Assembly (NCBI GenBank): GCA_013396915.1 | Contig: VWZL01002495.1 | Span: 186,001-250,000, forward strand | Direction: 5' to 3' | Length of the DNA: 64,000 bases | DNA from: Stercorarius parasiticus | Taxonomy: Eukaryota > Chordata > Aves > Charadriiformes > Stercorariidae | Part shown: piece by piece, positions 50,172-62,900 of the stretch | How positions within the stretch are numbered: the first letter of the stretch is position 1 | Layout: each line of letters starts with the position of its first letter | Position numbers and translations under genes: made by a program | The notes under the pieces: generated by a model | Databases searched by the model: none | Told to the model about the DNA's origin: nothing | Seen by the model: the letters and a program-made list of their open reading frames with translations, nothing else

Positions 50172-50984
50172 CAGGCCCAGGAAAAATGCAAGCACCTTAA
50201 GATATCCTTAAATACACAGGTCTTAGGGATATGCTAGTACAAGTCCCCTGATTAAGATTGCTGTGTCTGCAAAACTGGTACCTTCACGTTTTGTCCTTTA
50301 ACCCACACTTTCAAAAAACTCAGCTGATTATAGGTGTTGTCCCACATCCCTGGAAGTCTACCTGTGGTTCTTCCTTCAAACACTAAGATATCATTGACTA
50401 ACTGAGATCCTGGTGAAAATTCCTCACTCAACCTTACTGATTTTTCTGTTTTAGATTCTGTATTTTTACACAGAGACTTTCAGATTAGAAATTATTTCTC
50501 ATCTTTTTGCAGTATCTTTTATTATGAGGAAGAAATTTTACAAGATTATTTGCAAGGAGGAAATACAAATTCAATGACTATACTGTTTATAATAGGCAAG
50601 AACAGGCCTACACCCTGAAAAGCACAGGACTAGGAGGGTCATAATGCAGCACTGAACCCTGCTATCTGTTCAGCATGCCAAGTAATCTCATCCACAAATG
50701 GACTACGAACCATCACTCATTTTAGTACTCTATTTTCCCATCACTGTTCCTACTTCTATAGCACCACTAATAGAAATATTTAGCTTATAGATACTGATGA
50801 TTTATATCTATTTGCTTGTGTGTCATTACCATTATTGGCCTTAATAGCTGTAATTTCTTCTCATTTGGAAGAATTCTGACAAAGCAATTAAACCCATTTA
50901 TTATTTTCTTGTAAAACACTTGCTATTCAATTTGTCAAAAAAACCCTTATCACCTATTTTACTTCACATATATCTTCCTTACAG

Positions 50985-51090
50985 GTGGGATCTCACTCTG
51001 CATAGTAGAAAAGCAACAGTATTTCTTGATCTCTACTGGAAACAACTTTACTTAGTAAAGCTTGGGATAGCATCTGCTGCAATCACAATG
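50985..51090 (+). CDS. Candidate internal exon, unidentified gene
   Basis: After the acceptor tatcttccttacag, the frame reads WDLTLHSRKATVFLDLYWKQ and continues to a possible donor ATG|GTATAC at 51090/51091. The frame itself stays open to a stop at 51163-51165. Phase agrees with the candidate exon ending at 49568. I do not recognise the protein. A similar nucleotide block (gtgggatc, then ctgcatagt) recurs after another acceptor-like site at about 54075. The donor is only moderate. Confidence 0.22.
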
Positions 51091-51881
51091 GTATACCATC
51101 ACATTCCTATGATTAATAATCCAATGAGCTTTACGCCTTTCTTTTTTCTGCTTCCAAAAGGTTAGCCTCCACTTTAGAGAGGAAAACTTGTTTTATAGTT
51201 CATAAACATGTAGCACATGAATCACGTGCACACAAAAAAACACGTTAGATTTTCACTCTGTGCTAAAGACCTTCCTCTGAGCTATACCATAGGGGAAGGC
51301 TTTGCAGGATTCTGCAGTTAAGATTATTCCGACTTGGGGGCAGTAAATTAGTAAAATTCTGTTTCTGTCTTTAACATAATAATTTCTAGTTCCATACTCT
51401 CATATGTCTAGCCATCCTGCCTTTGCCTATGAATTCAATTTTACCATCATTCTAGAAAGGTAAAATACTAATTTAATTTTGGCATATGCCTCTGTTGTCC
51501 TCTACATTTCAGTTCCGTCTTCGCTGCTTAGTGCCACCACTTTCATGCTATTTTTGTTTGCATGACTCAAGAAACTTTGTCGTTGGATTCAAATTTCTGT
51601 GCAAGATCTTCCAATTCTTTTTGGCTCCATACAAATGTGTGAATTCTGGGACTATGGTACTCGTGAAACCACTGTATTTGTTCAGAAGCAAATAGCCTTG
51701 ATAAAGGGTTATGTGTGAATACTCATTTGTTATTATATTTTTTGTATTTTATTAAGATGTTTAAAATGTTGTAGAGTTACTTTATGTACATAAAGAGGCA
51801 TGGTGCAAAATGGTGAATATTTTTCTAAAGGGTAAACACGTCCTTTAACGTAGGTGGAAGTTGAGAGATAAGGTTGCTCAG

Positions 51882-52068
51882 TCTACAAACAGTATCTTTG
51901 ACTATTACCCTTCATTGTGCAAATACATAAAAGAGCCAAGGGTTCTGCTTCGTGATGATCCAGAGTTCACAGTGAGCTGGGTGACTAAATCGGAACAAAA
52001 TCCCCTCACTATCCTGAAAGGGACAGGAAAAAATACCAGCACTACTGACGAAAATGTGGTTCAAAATG
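51882..52068 (+). CDS. Candidate internal exon, unidentified gene
   Basis: The frame reads STNSIFDYYPSLCKYI, then EPRVLLRDDPEFTVSWV and onward to VVQN. It is bounded by possible acceptors at gttgctcag (51873-51881, phase 0) or cctttaacgtag (before 51854, phase 2) and a donor AATG|GTAGGC at 52069. The composition is more protein-like than most frames here (mixed charged and aromatic residues). I recognise no family. The acceptors have weak pyrimidine tracts, and the link to neighbouring candidates is unproven. If unspliced, the frame runs on to a stop at 52110-52112. Confidence 0.25.
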
Positions 52069-55000
52069 GTAGGCAAATTCAGTCTGGAGACAAGACCACT
52101 AGCAGGATGTGACTGCCTTCTGAGAAAACAAAACTGGCAGACTTCCTGGTATTTTCTTGAACAATCTTCCTTTCAACAGAGAAACATTGATAGCAATTTA
52201 GATCAAGTAAGAATCACAATATTTGACCTGATACATCTTGCTATTTTCCTTTTTTTTTTTTTTAATGGAAACAGAGAGTGAGACAGGTAGCTGGTGATTT
52301 GCACCTCTTGCATACACTGCACTTCTGTATAGGGATAGGATTTTCAGGGAATATTGATGGGTGCCTTACACTGTCCAAGAAAGATACTCCCTTGGCCAAT
52401 CTTGAGGGAAAGGTAAGCGTTCAAATAGTTGGGAAAAGCTAGCAATGGGGATGATCTAATAGAGGAGTTCATCGTGGAAGCTCAGGCAGTTGTTTTCTAA
52501 ACCAACACCCTTTTTCAGTTTGGACGCAAGCAGTAATGGATATCTTCTAAGTCAACTGTGAGCACCTAAAGCTGTGTGGGCTAAAGTACAGCTCACAAGG
52601 TCTGTTGAAGCCAAGGTCAGCAGACGCTCCCAAAAATACTAAATGAAATTTTGGTTTTGGGTCCCAATAGATTTACAAGGTTAGAAAGTTTTTTTGTATT
52701 GCTTTTTTTCCTTAGAAGCTAATGAGCTCTTCAAAGACAAAAATCTGTTTATTCCCATTGGCAACTAATAACCCCAATGAAATAGATATGTGTTTTCCAC
52801 TGGGTTTTATACCATTTGCTCTAGCATTTATATTACTGGCTTGTGCAAAGGAAAGAAATAGTAGCTTGAGCTCATAATATGTTGGGCAAAATATCAAGAA
52901 GATTAGGCCACATGGTAGAGCAAAGTCTGATGGAAAACATACATTTACTGCAGAGAAATAGTTATGCGAGAATCTAAGAAATTTTACTGCAAAACAGTGT
53001 CTGCCTTGTATTGTGGTCTCTTACTTCCTCTCTTTCTATAAGATTTTCTTAGCAGGAAACTGGGCCTTAGCAAAAAGGAACTGAATAGCAGATTACTTTA
53101 AAAAAGATTGAGAGACTTAGTGTAGGAAATAGAGAAGGGGAAAAATGGTAACAAAGAAAATCTAGATCAATTTTTATTAGCAAAAATTTTTATCCTTTTC
53201 TGTTCCATAAAGTGATGGCTGCTACAAATACTAAGCAAACTACAGATGTTGAAGGAGACCATCAAATGTACTTTGCAATGTTTATGATATTTATTATTAT
53301 GACCTCATTGGAGATTGACTCTAATAGTAATTATGCTCTGCAGCTGCTAGTCCACTGACAGCCTCCTTCACTTCCATAGGGAATAAGGAAAATGCTCCCA
53401 CATCACATCCACGAAAAACAAGCTACATGTTAGACAAACTGTTCCTTCACACATTGCAAGGCTGCAGACTTCCTCTGCCCTCCTCAGCAAATAGTTGTAA
53501 CCCAAAACACAGCTGCTTTCTGCAAGGCTGAGCAGCCCAACACTTACCACTTTTCCCTTAGCCAGAACTGCACTGATGGCACCCCTTTTTTCACAGTCAT
53601 CACCCTCAGGAGCACGCTGCAAGGGAGGCTGAGCTCACGGTGAGGGTGGCTGTGCAGGGGACAGCCTTTACTTTCAAGGTTTGCTAAGCTGGTGTCAGCA
53701 CCTGCCTGCTGCAGAGCTCTCCCTCACAAGCACTGCTTCACCCCACACACCATCTTCCTCTTAAATACATATTGGCACACTAGGGATGGTTAAGCCCATC
53801 CTAAAGCCTTAAGGATTTGAATATTTGCTTTGGATCTTACTTGTTCAAAGCTTGCAACTCTGACAGTAGCAGTTAGTTATGGTTCTTCCACCGACTTGCC
53901 TTCTATTTTTGTTGTAACAAGATATAGACAGAAGTGCATTTTTCTGCCCTAAGACTAAGAAAGGTTGCTGGTCGTTCTGCCTCTCAGACTGCACTGGGAT
54001 GTAACTCTAAAAGCAGGGCTGCCTCCCTGCTGCAGACTTCACCTCCTGAATTAATTTTCCAGTTCTATCGTAGGTGGGATCATTTGCTGCATAGTTACTT
54101 TGGTGAAATATTTACTAATTTTTGAAAACCCTACCACATGTATGGTCCCTGTTGTAACATCTTTATCTTTTTTTCTTCATCTTTGGGTTCTTCTCACCAC
54201 AGTCTCAGCAAAACACAAGCATCTCCCGGAATGGTTAAGATGCAGCCAACTACTGAAATTTTAACCTTTTAAGCACTGCATAAACAGATGTCAGTACTCT
54301 CTTGTCAGCTTCTGAGTTCTTCCAGCTTCCTTTTGGCTCTCGCCATCACAGCAGCCTTTCCCCTCCTCCACATCGTTGCCCTTACAGGACTGGTTTACCT
54401 CCCACAGCTTCTTTTAAATTAAGAAATCAATCCCTCACAGACATTTTCCCCACCCAGTTCAAGTCCTGTCCCCGGTCCTCTCCTCACCCCTGTGTCTTCC
54501 TCAGCTCCCTTGTTCTTATCATACTCAGCTGTAAAGGGATCAGTATAGGAAGGAAGACTTTTGTATGTATGGCACTGGAAAAGTGAGACTCTGATAGTAA
54601 TAACAGTAAAGCCACTTGATATGTGTATTGAAAAGATCCTTATATGTACAGATATTTCTATGAAGTTGTTCAACAGGGTTATGCTCTCTTTCATACTTGC
54701 CAAAAAAACAGACATTTGTCATTCTTAGCAACCAAGCAGACCGTGAGTATGAAGAGATGTTAAAAAACAAAAAAAGAAAGAAAAGCCCTGCCACAAAACA
54801 ACTTATTTTTTTTTCCATTCGAAAATGAAAAAAACACGTAAAACATGCTGCTATGAAACAAAAACAATACATGCAATGTTAATTTCAAGCATATATAAAC
54901 TTTTTACAAGATATGTGTGTAACATGGAAATGATTAATGACAGTCATTGTGTAGCTTTATTGTTAAGATTTACCAGACAAGCTAATCTAATTTTTCTGAC

Positions 55001-56794
55001 ATGAACAAAATAAATACCAGCAGAGCGTAATACGTCCATTTGAGCATTTACTATATGCTAAACACTTTATTTCTGCTTCACTTAAAATGAAATAGAATTA
55101 TCACTTACAGTGCTAGATGCCATGCTAAAACACAAACAATTTCCCTTCTCGATAACTGCTTATGCTTTTTGTAGAAAATTCATAGGATTAAATCCTGGTC
55201 TATCAATTGATTTCGTTGTGCTGAATCACACCATGTCATAAGGAAGAACGGCGTTTGGCATATGCGTGGGGTAAAGAAACTGTAAACTCTTTAATTGCTT
55301 AGAGCTGCAACAGAGCACCAAGTATGATGGGGAAATGTAGAGAGTATGCAACTCCATAATAAGCCTCAAGATTTTAAAGCCCATGTAAGCAAGTAGGCAT
55401 CTGTCAGCCCAAAATTCAAAAAGGGCTAGCTTGCAACAGCAGCAAATAGGTTTATTTGTGGGACCAGTCCCACAGTCCAGTGAAGGTAAAAGGAATCTTG
55501 TGCTCTGTCTTCATGATCATTTTATTGCTTTTCACATTTTCAGTTGTACAGATATTGACAGATTAATCTTCACCTTATCTGCAGAAGGTGCAATCCTCCA
55601 TGCTCTTTCAGAAGCATCAGATTGAAGCTGTTTACACTTACACTGCATTTGGGTCTTCAGGTCCCAGGGTGCCGCCGAAGATCCCAAAGCTCCCAGCCCA
55701 GCCACCTTGCAGTACCATTTCCCTTGCAAGTGGTATAAACCCAAGCCAAGTTGAAGCTACTAAAAATCCTTGTGAAAGGTGACTTCCAGGACCTTCCCAG
55801 AAGAATGGCAAGCCTTACTTATCTGCCAGCTATCTGGTGTAGAGTGCCACCACAAGAAGGAGGTGGAGGATGCTGAGCCCCATCCCTGTGCTGGGGGAGG
55901 TGAGGAACACGGCACGTGGTCCTTTACATGCCCTCCTCCATTTTTGTGCCTTTCTCACCATCTTCTGTTGTCTTTCTGTGTATCAGCCTGTTTCAGAATA
56001 CTATGTCATGCTCCAGTTACCTACTTCTTTGTCAGCTTTTCAGAGGCATCTGAAAATCCTGACCTGTATTACATCCAGTCTCAGCTGCTAAGAAGAGCTC
56101 TTACCCTCTTAATGCTTTACGAACAACACCCTATCTGGGACTTTCCGTGAGATGCATAGATTAAAAAACCAATTAGCGCTCACCACGCTTATGGTTCTTT
56201 ACTTCAGCTGGATGTGAGGAATAGCCTGTTGTCTAGCAGCATGAACATGCATGAGGAGGCTGTTACAAACAGCCCTCAGCGGACACTCATGGAACACAAA
56301 CTTTAAACAGACAGCAGCACGAGCCTGCCACGGAGGAGACAGCACATGTAAGTCTTCAGTGTCAATAGCTGTGGGCTGGACAGACATGACATACATACAT
56401 GGATCAGTAAATTCAAAACATTTGGTGTATTTAAAATGGCGTGGGTCACTCATTCAGGAAAGAGAGAATCCCGCAATCCCTGGCAGGAAAGCAATTAAAT
56501 AAACCAGACAAAGAGGTGGCCATATTGTTTTTGTGTTGGGTGATATAGACATATGGTTCCCTTTTGTGCAAGTCTGACTAGAGAAATTATTTTCAAATTG
56601 AATTCAATCTTCAACTGTGACAGTAGCTGCATTTTAGTTTTAGATATGGTGCTTTAGGTAAAGCCTGCAGAATCCTGAACGAAAACCAGTCTAATCATCA
56701 TTATCTCTTCCCTCTTTTTAAAATTCCTGAATTCTATTTTCCTAATAAATTCAACCCCTTGATAGGTCTTCAAATTTTTTTTCCCAAATTGCAG

Positions 56795-56915
56795 GATTGA
56801 TGTTCACCCAGCTGCAGAGCAGCAACGAGATCAAGTGACACATGAAAAGCAAGAACACCCAGAAGTTACAGCTGATGTTCTTAACTATTCGGTTACTCCT
56901 GAGGAAATGAAGTAA
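56795..56915 (+). CDS. Candidate terminal coding exon, unidentified gene
   Basis: A strong acceptor (tttttttttcccaaattgcag) is followed by a 40-codon open frame (IDVHPAAEQQRDQ ... VTPEEMK) ending at TAA 56913-56915, and AATAAA lies at 56998-57003. The residues are hydrophilic, Glu- and Gln-rich, and look like the C-terminus of a soluble protein. Its entry phase (one base, then codons) does not match the candidate donor at 52069, so at least one exon between them would be missing, or the second frame (ending NEIK at 56861-56863) would be used. Family not recognised. Confidence 0.3.
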
Positions 56916-56997
56916 ACCTGTTTCACAAATTTAAACATAATCTGAAAAAGTGACAGTGTGTTCAGTATACTCCAAAAATCTTTGTGTTTATAGATCT

Positions 56998-57003
56998 AAT
57001 AAA
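56998..57003 (+). terminator. Possible poly(A) signal
   Basis: AATAAA lies 83 bases after the stop codon of the candidate terminal exon. In AT-rich DNA the hexamer is common, so it only supports the exon in combination. Confidence 0.3.
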
Positions 57004-57923
57004 CACCTTATATGAAAATACATTAATTTACTATGTTATGCCTGCAAAAGTTCACTTGTTCTTTATCAGTGATCTATTTGTCCCCTAAGGATTTTGTGAA
57101 GTTTCGGGTGGTTTTTTTTTTAGTAAAAGTTTCCACAGTATTGTCAAGGGGAACATACAGCATAGATACTTATCCTGAACGCAACAAGTGAAACATCGTT
57201 ACTGGAGTGTTTATAAGCTGGTTGCATTTCATTAAAGAGCCCCACAGAGTGGAAACAACTGAGAAGACAACGGGTAACTGGGAAGCAAGACAAGATTTCT
57301 TAACAAAGCAGCTCTCATTCTGTGAATAGCCACATCTCATGAGCAAAGGATGTGAGCACATATTGTGGTTCCCCAGCTGTCAGGGAAGATGAGCGCAGAA
57401 GCAGAACAAACCAATTCAGTCCAGACAGCCCAAGACAGAGCAACACCAAACCCAGTGGTAGCACAATTGAATTTTTTGAGTCAGATTTTTATGAGGCACA
57501 ACATTGCTGATACTTGTAGGAAAACTACTCTGAGGAGCAGCATTTACCAATAGTTCATGAGGATTATTATGGACACAGCTCTGTTGGTGATATTACGCTA
57601 ATGTAGTAGACTTTCAGACTCTGCTAAACACAAATAATATGGCATATTTTGTGTATTTAAGGAAAGATGTTTGAATGCAGAGCAACGCATAAAATGTATC
57701 AGATATACTTTTGATGTATCTGTGATGTGTCTCAGTGACTTGGATCTGTGTAGTCCCCCTCAGGCACAGGCACTACTTTTGCTACAGATCTTTAAGAGAT
57801 CTCTTTGCTTCACTAGAGGCATTATTCCTTCTATCACTGGTACTTAAGACATTCTTGTACAAATTGGCAGGTTCCCATTGCCCCTTCTGTTCATTTTTGC
57901 AGGATGCTGGGATGATAAAATGT

Positions 57924-58060
57924 ACAGAATCACATTATTGTAGAGGTTGGAGGGGAACTTCGGAGATTAGCTAGTCCAACCCCCCTGCCAAAGCAGGTTC
58001 ACCTAGAGCAGGCTGGACAGGAACCCATCCAGGCAGGTTTTGAATATCTCCAATTTTGAA
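57924..58060 (-). mobile_element. CR1 LINE fragment (3' UTR and ORF2 end)
   Basis: The plus strand carries acagaatcac (tail complement), then gtccaacccccctgcc, cacctagagcaggctggaca and catccaggcaggttttgaa, all reverse-complement CR1 3' sequence. It is only about 135 bp and more diverged than the copy at 701. The 5' border is uncertain by about 10-20 bases. Confidence 0.9.
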
Positions 58061-59915
58061 CCTGGAGAAACCCAGGGAAACCCACTACAGGCTATTACTG
58101 TTTTTTTTCCCCTGTAAGATATATACTATCTTTTTCTGTATGGGAAAGACCTTCAGATACTGTACCATATTGATTATTCTGTTTGGCCTTTTTCGTTTCT
58201 TTCTACTTCTATAATTCTTCATTTCCTTTGACATCAGTTTTAAATATTACAGACTCACTGCATTCAGTTTTCTGTTAAATATGACAGCTGTACTTGGTTG
58301 ATAGTGCAAAGTATGAATGAATCCACATGATTTTTCTAAAGGTACTTTGTTAATCCGAGATAGTTTTCCTGTTGGATTGGGATGAGTCATTTTATACCTA
58401 ACCCTAACTTCAGTACCTGAAGTCACTGTCATTGGGCTGTGCATTATACATTGCTGCTATGATAGATATACCACATCTTGAAAAATAGGGTGCAAAATCA
58501 TCTCTGTTTTCTAGAAAACTTACCTTTGGAAAATGAGATTTGTGGGCTTTTGGGGAAGATCTAGGGACTGTAGGTTTACTGTGGGTGTGGACTGTAGGTT
58601 TGCTCTGGGTATGGCTCCCACCTACCGCCAGTCAGTGTACCAGTTTTTGTCTGCTTAGCTTTGGGGCTTGTCAGTTTTAGCTCGGACTGCAAAACCAGAT
58701 CATTTTGCTTGATTTTCCCTTCATTTATGGCATATGCAGGAAACTATGACAGTTTCTTCTAAATATTTTGCCAAATATTATTTATGAATGTTCTACAAAT
58801 CTCTCTAACTATTTCAGTCTTACCAAGGCCTGGGCCAGGCCAAAATTACAGTCTGTAACTGAATTGCAGCTGAGGAATTAGATTCTTACATAATTTTACT
58901 TGTCTTCTATATTTTTACACGTCTTCTTCCTTTCCTATAGAAGGCAATATTCGTACATAAGGTAAATACCTACTCACATCTTCCTGTTGCACCAGAGAAC
59001 TACTAAACACAATAAATGTTTTAGTACAAAACAGTTTAAAAAATAAAGCCACTGTCTGAAAATCTTAGTTTGTACTGATACCCATTTATTTTAAGTACAG
59101 AATGAGGTACTCCTCAGCAATCTGATTTTGCAGATTTGCATGCTCCAGTATTTTGGTTCTAGTGGCCTCGCATCTACATGTGAGAAATCTCCACAACATG
59201 TCATATTATCCTCCAAAGTAAAGAGTTTTTAAAAAATCTCCGAGTATAGAGTATATTCTCTAAGAACATATATCCTTTATATGCAACTATATCTTAATTC
59301 AAAACATTTCATTTTAGCAAAGTAACATGTATGGTAACTTTGTTCTCGATTATTGGGATCTCGATTTCAAAAGGGAGAGAAATATCAGATAAAATTTTTG
59401 CAATCTCACTTCCCCCAAATTTCCAACATCATGTCTAATGATAGTTAAAAAGTGATGGAATTTTGTAGCCTACCACTGAAAATATTAGGATTTAATTAGG
59501 TTAATTCTAAATCACTTAGGTAGCAGATATTGTGACTTCTGTGTGGAAACAAGGCAGTAACTCATCTTGTTCTTAGATAAGGCTCTAGCTATACTTACAG
59601 AAAATATTCATTTTAGTGATACCCAGATAAGGTGCCTGAGCAACCTAAAGTCTTTGCTGTGAATGACTGTGTTTACATGGGTTTTAGCTAGCAAATCATC
59701 TTGTTCTTTTGCACTCTCAACCAATACAAGCCATGCCGCTTTAGCATGGCATCATTCCTAAAATATTATACAGTGCTTCACAGCAGGGCTTATTAGCTTG
59801 GGCTCTGTGATATCCTAATGGCAGTTAAATGGCTCTTGTTGGCTCAGACTCTGGGGAGGAGCTTGCTTATGTCTGTTGTAGCATACCATTTAGTAATTCC
59901 TCATGTAGTAAACTT

Positions 59916-59941
59916 ATTAATTAAGTTAATTAATTAATTAA
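59916..59941. repeat. (TTAA)/(ATTA) palindromic simple repeat
   Basis: A short AT-only stretch of alternating ttaatt and aatta units can form an inverted repeat. It is low complexity. Confidence 0.75.
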
Positions 59942-62900
59942 GCCTGCATGGCTGGTCTTTATTTATTTTATTATTGAGATGAGAAATAGAGTGGAATGAT
60001 AGGTAGCAGAGTATTTTGCCTCTTCTTTAACCTGAATATAACTAAGCTGAACTTTTAATATTTTTTAGGATAGTTGCAGATCCTGACTTTTTTTCATGTT
60101 TGAACTAATATTTATGTCTTTTGCTGGTGCCTGCACAATAATTCTTTTCTGTTGTGAACTCCTCACTCTCACTTCTGTGTGGATCTTTGCAATTGCAATT
60201 GTTGTCCCTGGAGCTCCTCACTGTTGTGGCCTCTCAGATTGGCTTCTCTGGGGGTCCAAGCTGAAATGGTCCAAGGAAACCAATCTGTTTAACTCTGCAC
60301 TGAAGGAGAGTTCATAAAATTGATTATTTCATGGTAGGTGGAAAGTCTACAGACAGAGCTCAGCAGCTGCTTAAGCAATAGTCAATAAGCTTCATTATGC
60401 TAATCATTCTTGAGCCTTCCCCAGAGTTTTACCATCATCACATTCACAAGTCTCTTTCAAGCTGTTTTTTAGTTATATCAGAAAATTTTATCCTTTCTGT
60501 TAATGAATTTTCCGATTTATCTTTTTCCTCTGTCTTCATTATTAAAAAAATTGCTTTTTTCCATGTTTGGGTATATTTCTTCGCATCAGATGGCTTTTCT
60601 AGAAATCGTGGTAGTTTTGTGCTGAAAGAGAGGGAAAAAATCAGTAAGTTTCTAAATCAGGTTGTTTTATGGAAAAGACTGGCATGTTTCCATCTTGGTA
60701 GCTCTAAAATTATGCAGCGGTAATTACAGATTAAATTCACCTGGATTCACAGAACCTTATTTAAATCCTTTCTAAATCTGACAGAAGATGTGCTTAAATA
60801 TTGCAAAATGCGATCATGCAAGCCTCTGCACTGACATTTAATTTAACTATACAGAGTGCAACCTCTGGAGAAATTACACAATTCTGATTTCTAATAATTT
60901 TTTCCTTTTGTTGAGATACTTTGTGTCCAATTTTCTGCCTTCTAGTCAGGAGAGTCTGAATTACAAAAGAAATGGTGAACAGCCAACTGCTCTCATTGCG
61001 ATGTGTGCCACATTGCGATTTGAACATGAGAAGTTGTGGTGACCTTGCCATTATATGAAAAGAATACACAAAGTTATTTAAGCTGTCAACCTAGCTGTAG
61101 TTGAAGAGGGTCCACCAGATACTCAGGACTCATATGCTAATTATAAAATAAGTTTCCAGGAAACTATTCCTTCATGCCTCTATTACACTCGTCTGTCATT
61201 TGCTAAGTCTCTGAAATATTCCAGACTTGACCTTGTCCCTGTTTTCTGTTTCTGTTTCTCTCTATTACTTTTCTACTGGCAGCTTTCATATACCACGTGA
61301 CGTTTTGTACCTCATTGAAAAGTCAGGGTGTTTCATAAGTAAAGTTTCCTGGATTGTAGCATCCTTATTACTTTAAATTAGACCTTACAGAGCAGCTCTT
61401 CAAGTTAAATCATACAGTAATTCATAACCCAAGATTTAAAAAAAAAAATCCCTTCAATTAGTGTGGTAAAAGGAAGGATTCTCCTGTAAACTATGTATAA
61501 CCAGGGCAGTAAAACTGTGGAAAGTGCCTGCAGTAGTGCAATTACTTCCTACTTCAGTTTGCAAGTCAACATTTTACAAAATGAAAGAAAACAGAGCTCA
61601 CACATTATAAATTAGCCTCATTGTGACACAGATGAGAATTCATCAAACAAAATATCTATTCTTGAATTTTTGTATTTTTTTATATAGCATTCAAAATGTG
61701 GGCAGTAAAAAGAATGAAATAAAATCCTTCAAAGGATGATTCAAAGCAGGGATATCTCTTTTCATGTATTAGAAAGGGAGCTTCTCAGTGTTAGTTTGCC
61801 TAGAAGTGGGTGCGGGGATAAATTTAAGGCTTGCCATCAGTGTGAGGTGGTTTTGACAGCCGTAAGTCTGTTCTTTTGGGTTGTACTAAAATGTCACATT
61901 CTCATAGCCCTACAAAGTTTTGTTGCTTTTATGAACACAGAAGTGGTCATTTACTCAGCTTGGAGGGGAATTAGTGACAAAACCGTCTGTAGTAGAAAAA
62001 CCTAATGTGTTTTTTAGCATTGGGATTAAGAATTATCATTTAATTTCTTTCTTCGAATTTTTTTCTCCTTCTATAAAGTATTTCTCACAATTTATGCTTC
62101 ATACCAGATAATTTTTGTCAAATTTTTTTCATATCTTGAGCTAAGGATTTTTAAACATTCTTGCAAAAATTTTTTAAAAAATTATTTAAAATTATTCCTT
62201 GCTCCAATCTTTCATTTTTTGTGCCTAGTGCTCAGAAAATAAATGCAGTAAATACATTTAAAATACATCGGTTTATAAAATTGAAAACCTTCAAATTCAT
62301 CATGCAGCTATAAATTATATATTTTTATGTATGTATTTTTTATGAACACTGCCTTTTCAATTTTGAGGATTAAAAAGAACAAAATTATGGACCATAGATT
62401 AAAGAGCAAAATATTGGAAACTGCACAGGGAAGCTATAATCTACCTTCTCCATTTCTTTTATTATTAATAGAGTTATTGGTCACATGCTGCCAACATGAA
62501 CAGGAAAAGAAGTTCTCTGCTCCAAGGACCTGATCCTGCATACTGTTGTATGTGACTGTACACAAGCATATATAACCAGCATATATTTTCTGTTTGCCTG
62601 TTGACTAAGACCTGTAAAATTGTAGTTTATTCAATAAAAGTTCACACCTATAGCAAAGGTAATTCTGATAGACTAATTGGGGTATATATTTTTTGAGTAC
62701 TAGCTTGTACTAGTATCTATTTAAAAAATCCATATAAACTGAATGGCAAGTATATTCATGTATATCAGATTGTAGGTTTGTACATCTGTCTAATAAAACA
62801 ACCATTTTCAAGTAGTCCTACAACTACTTATTTCAACTGTTTAGATAATGTGGGTTTTCTTTTGAAAATCACTTGGTTTTGCTAGTTTGTTAACTTCTTG

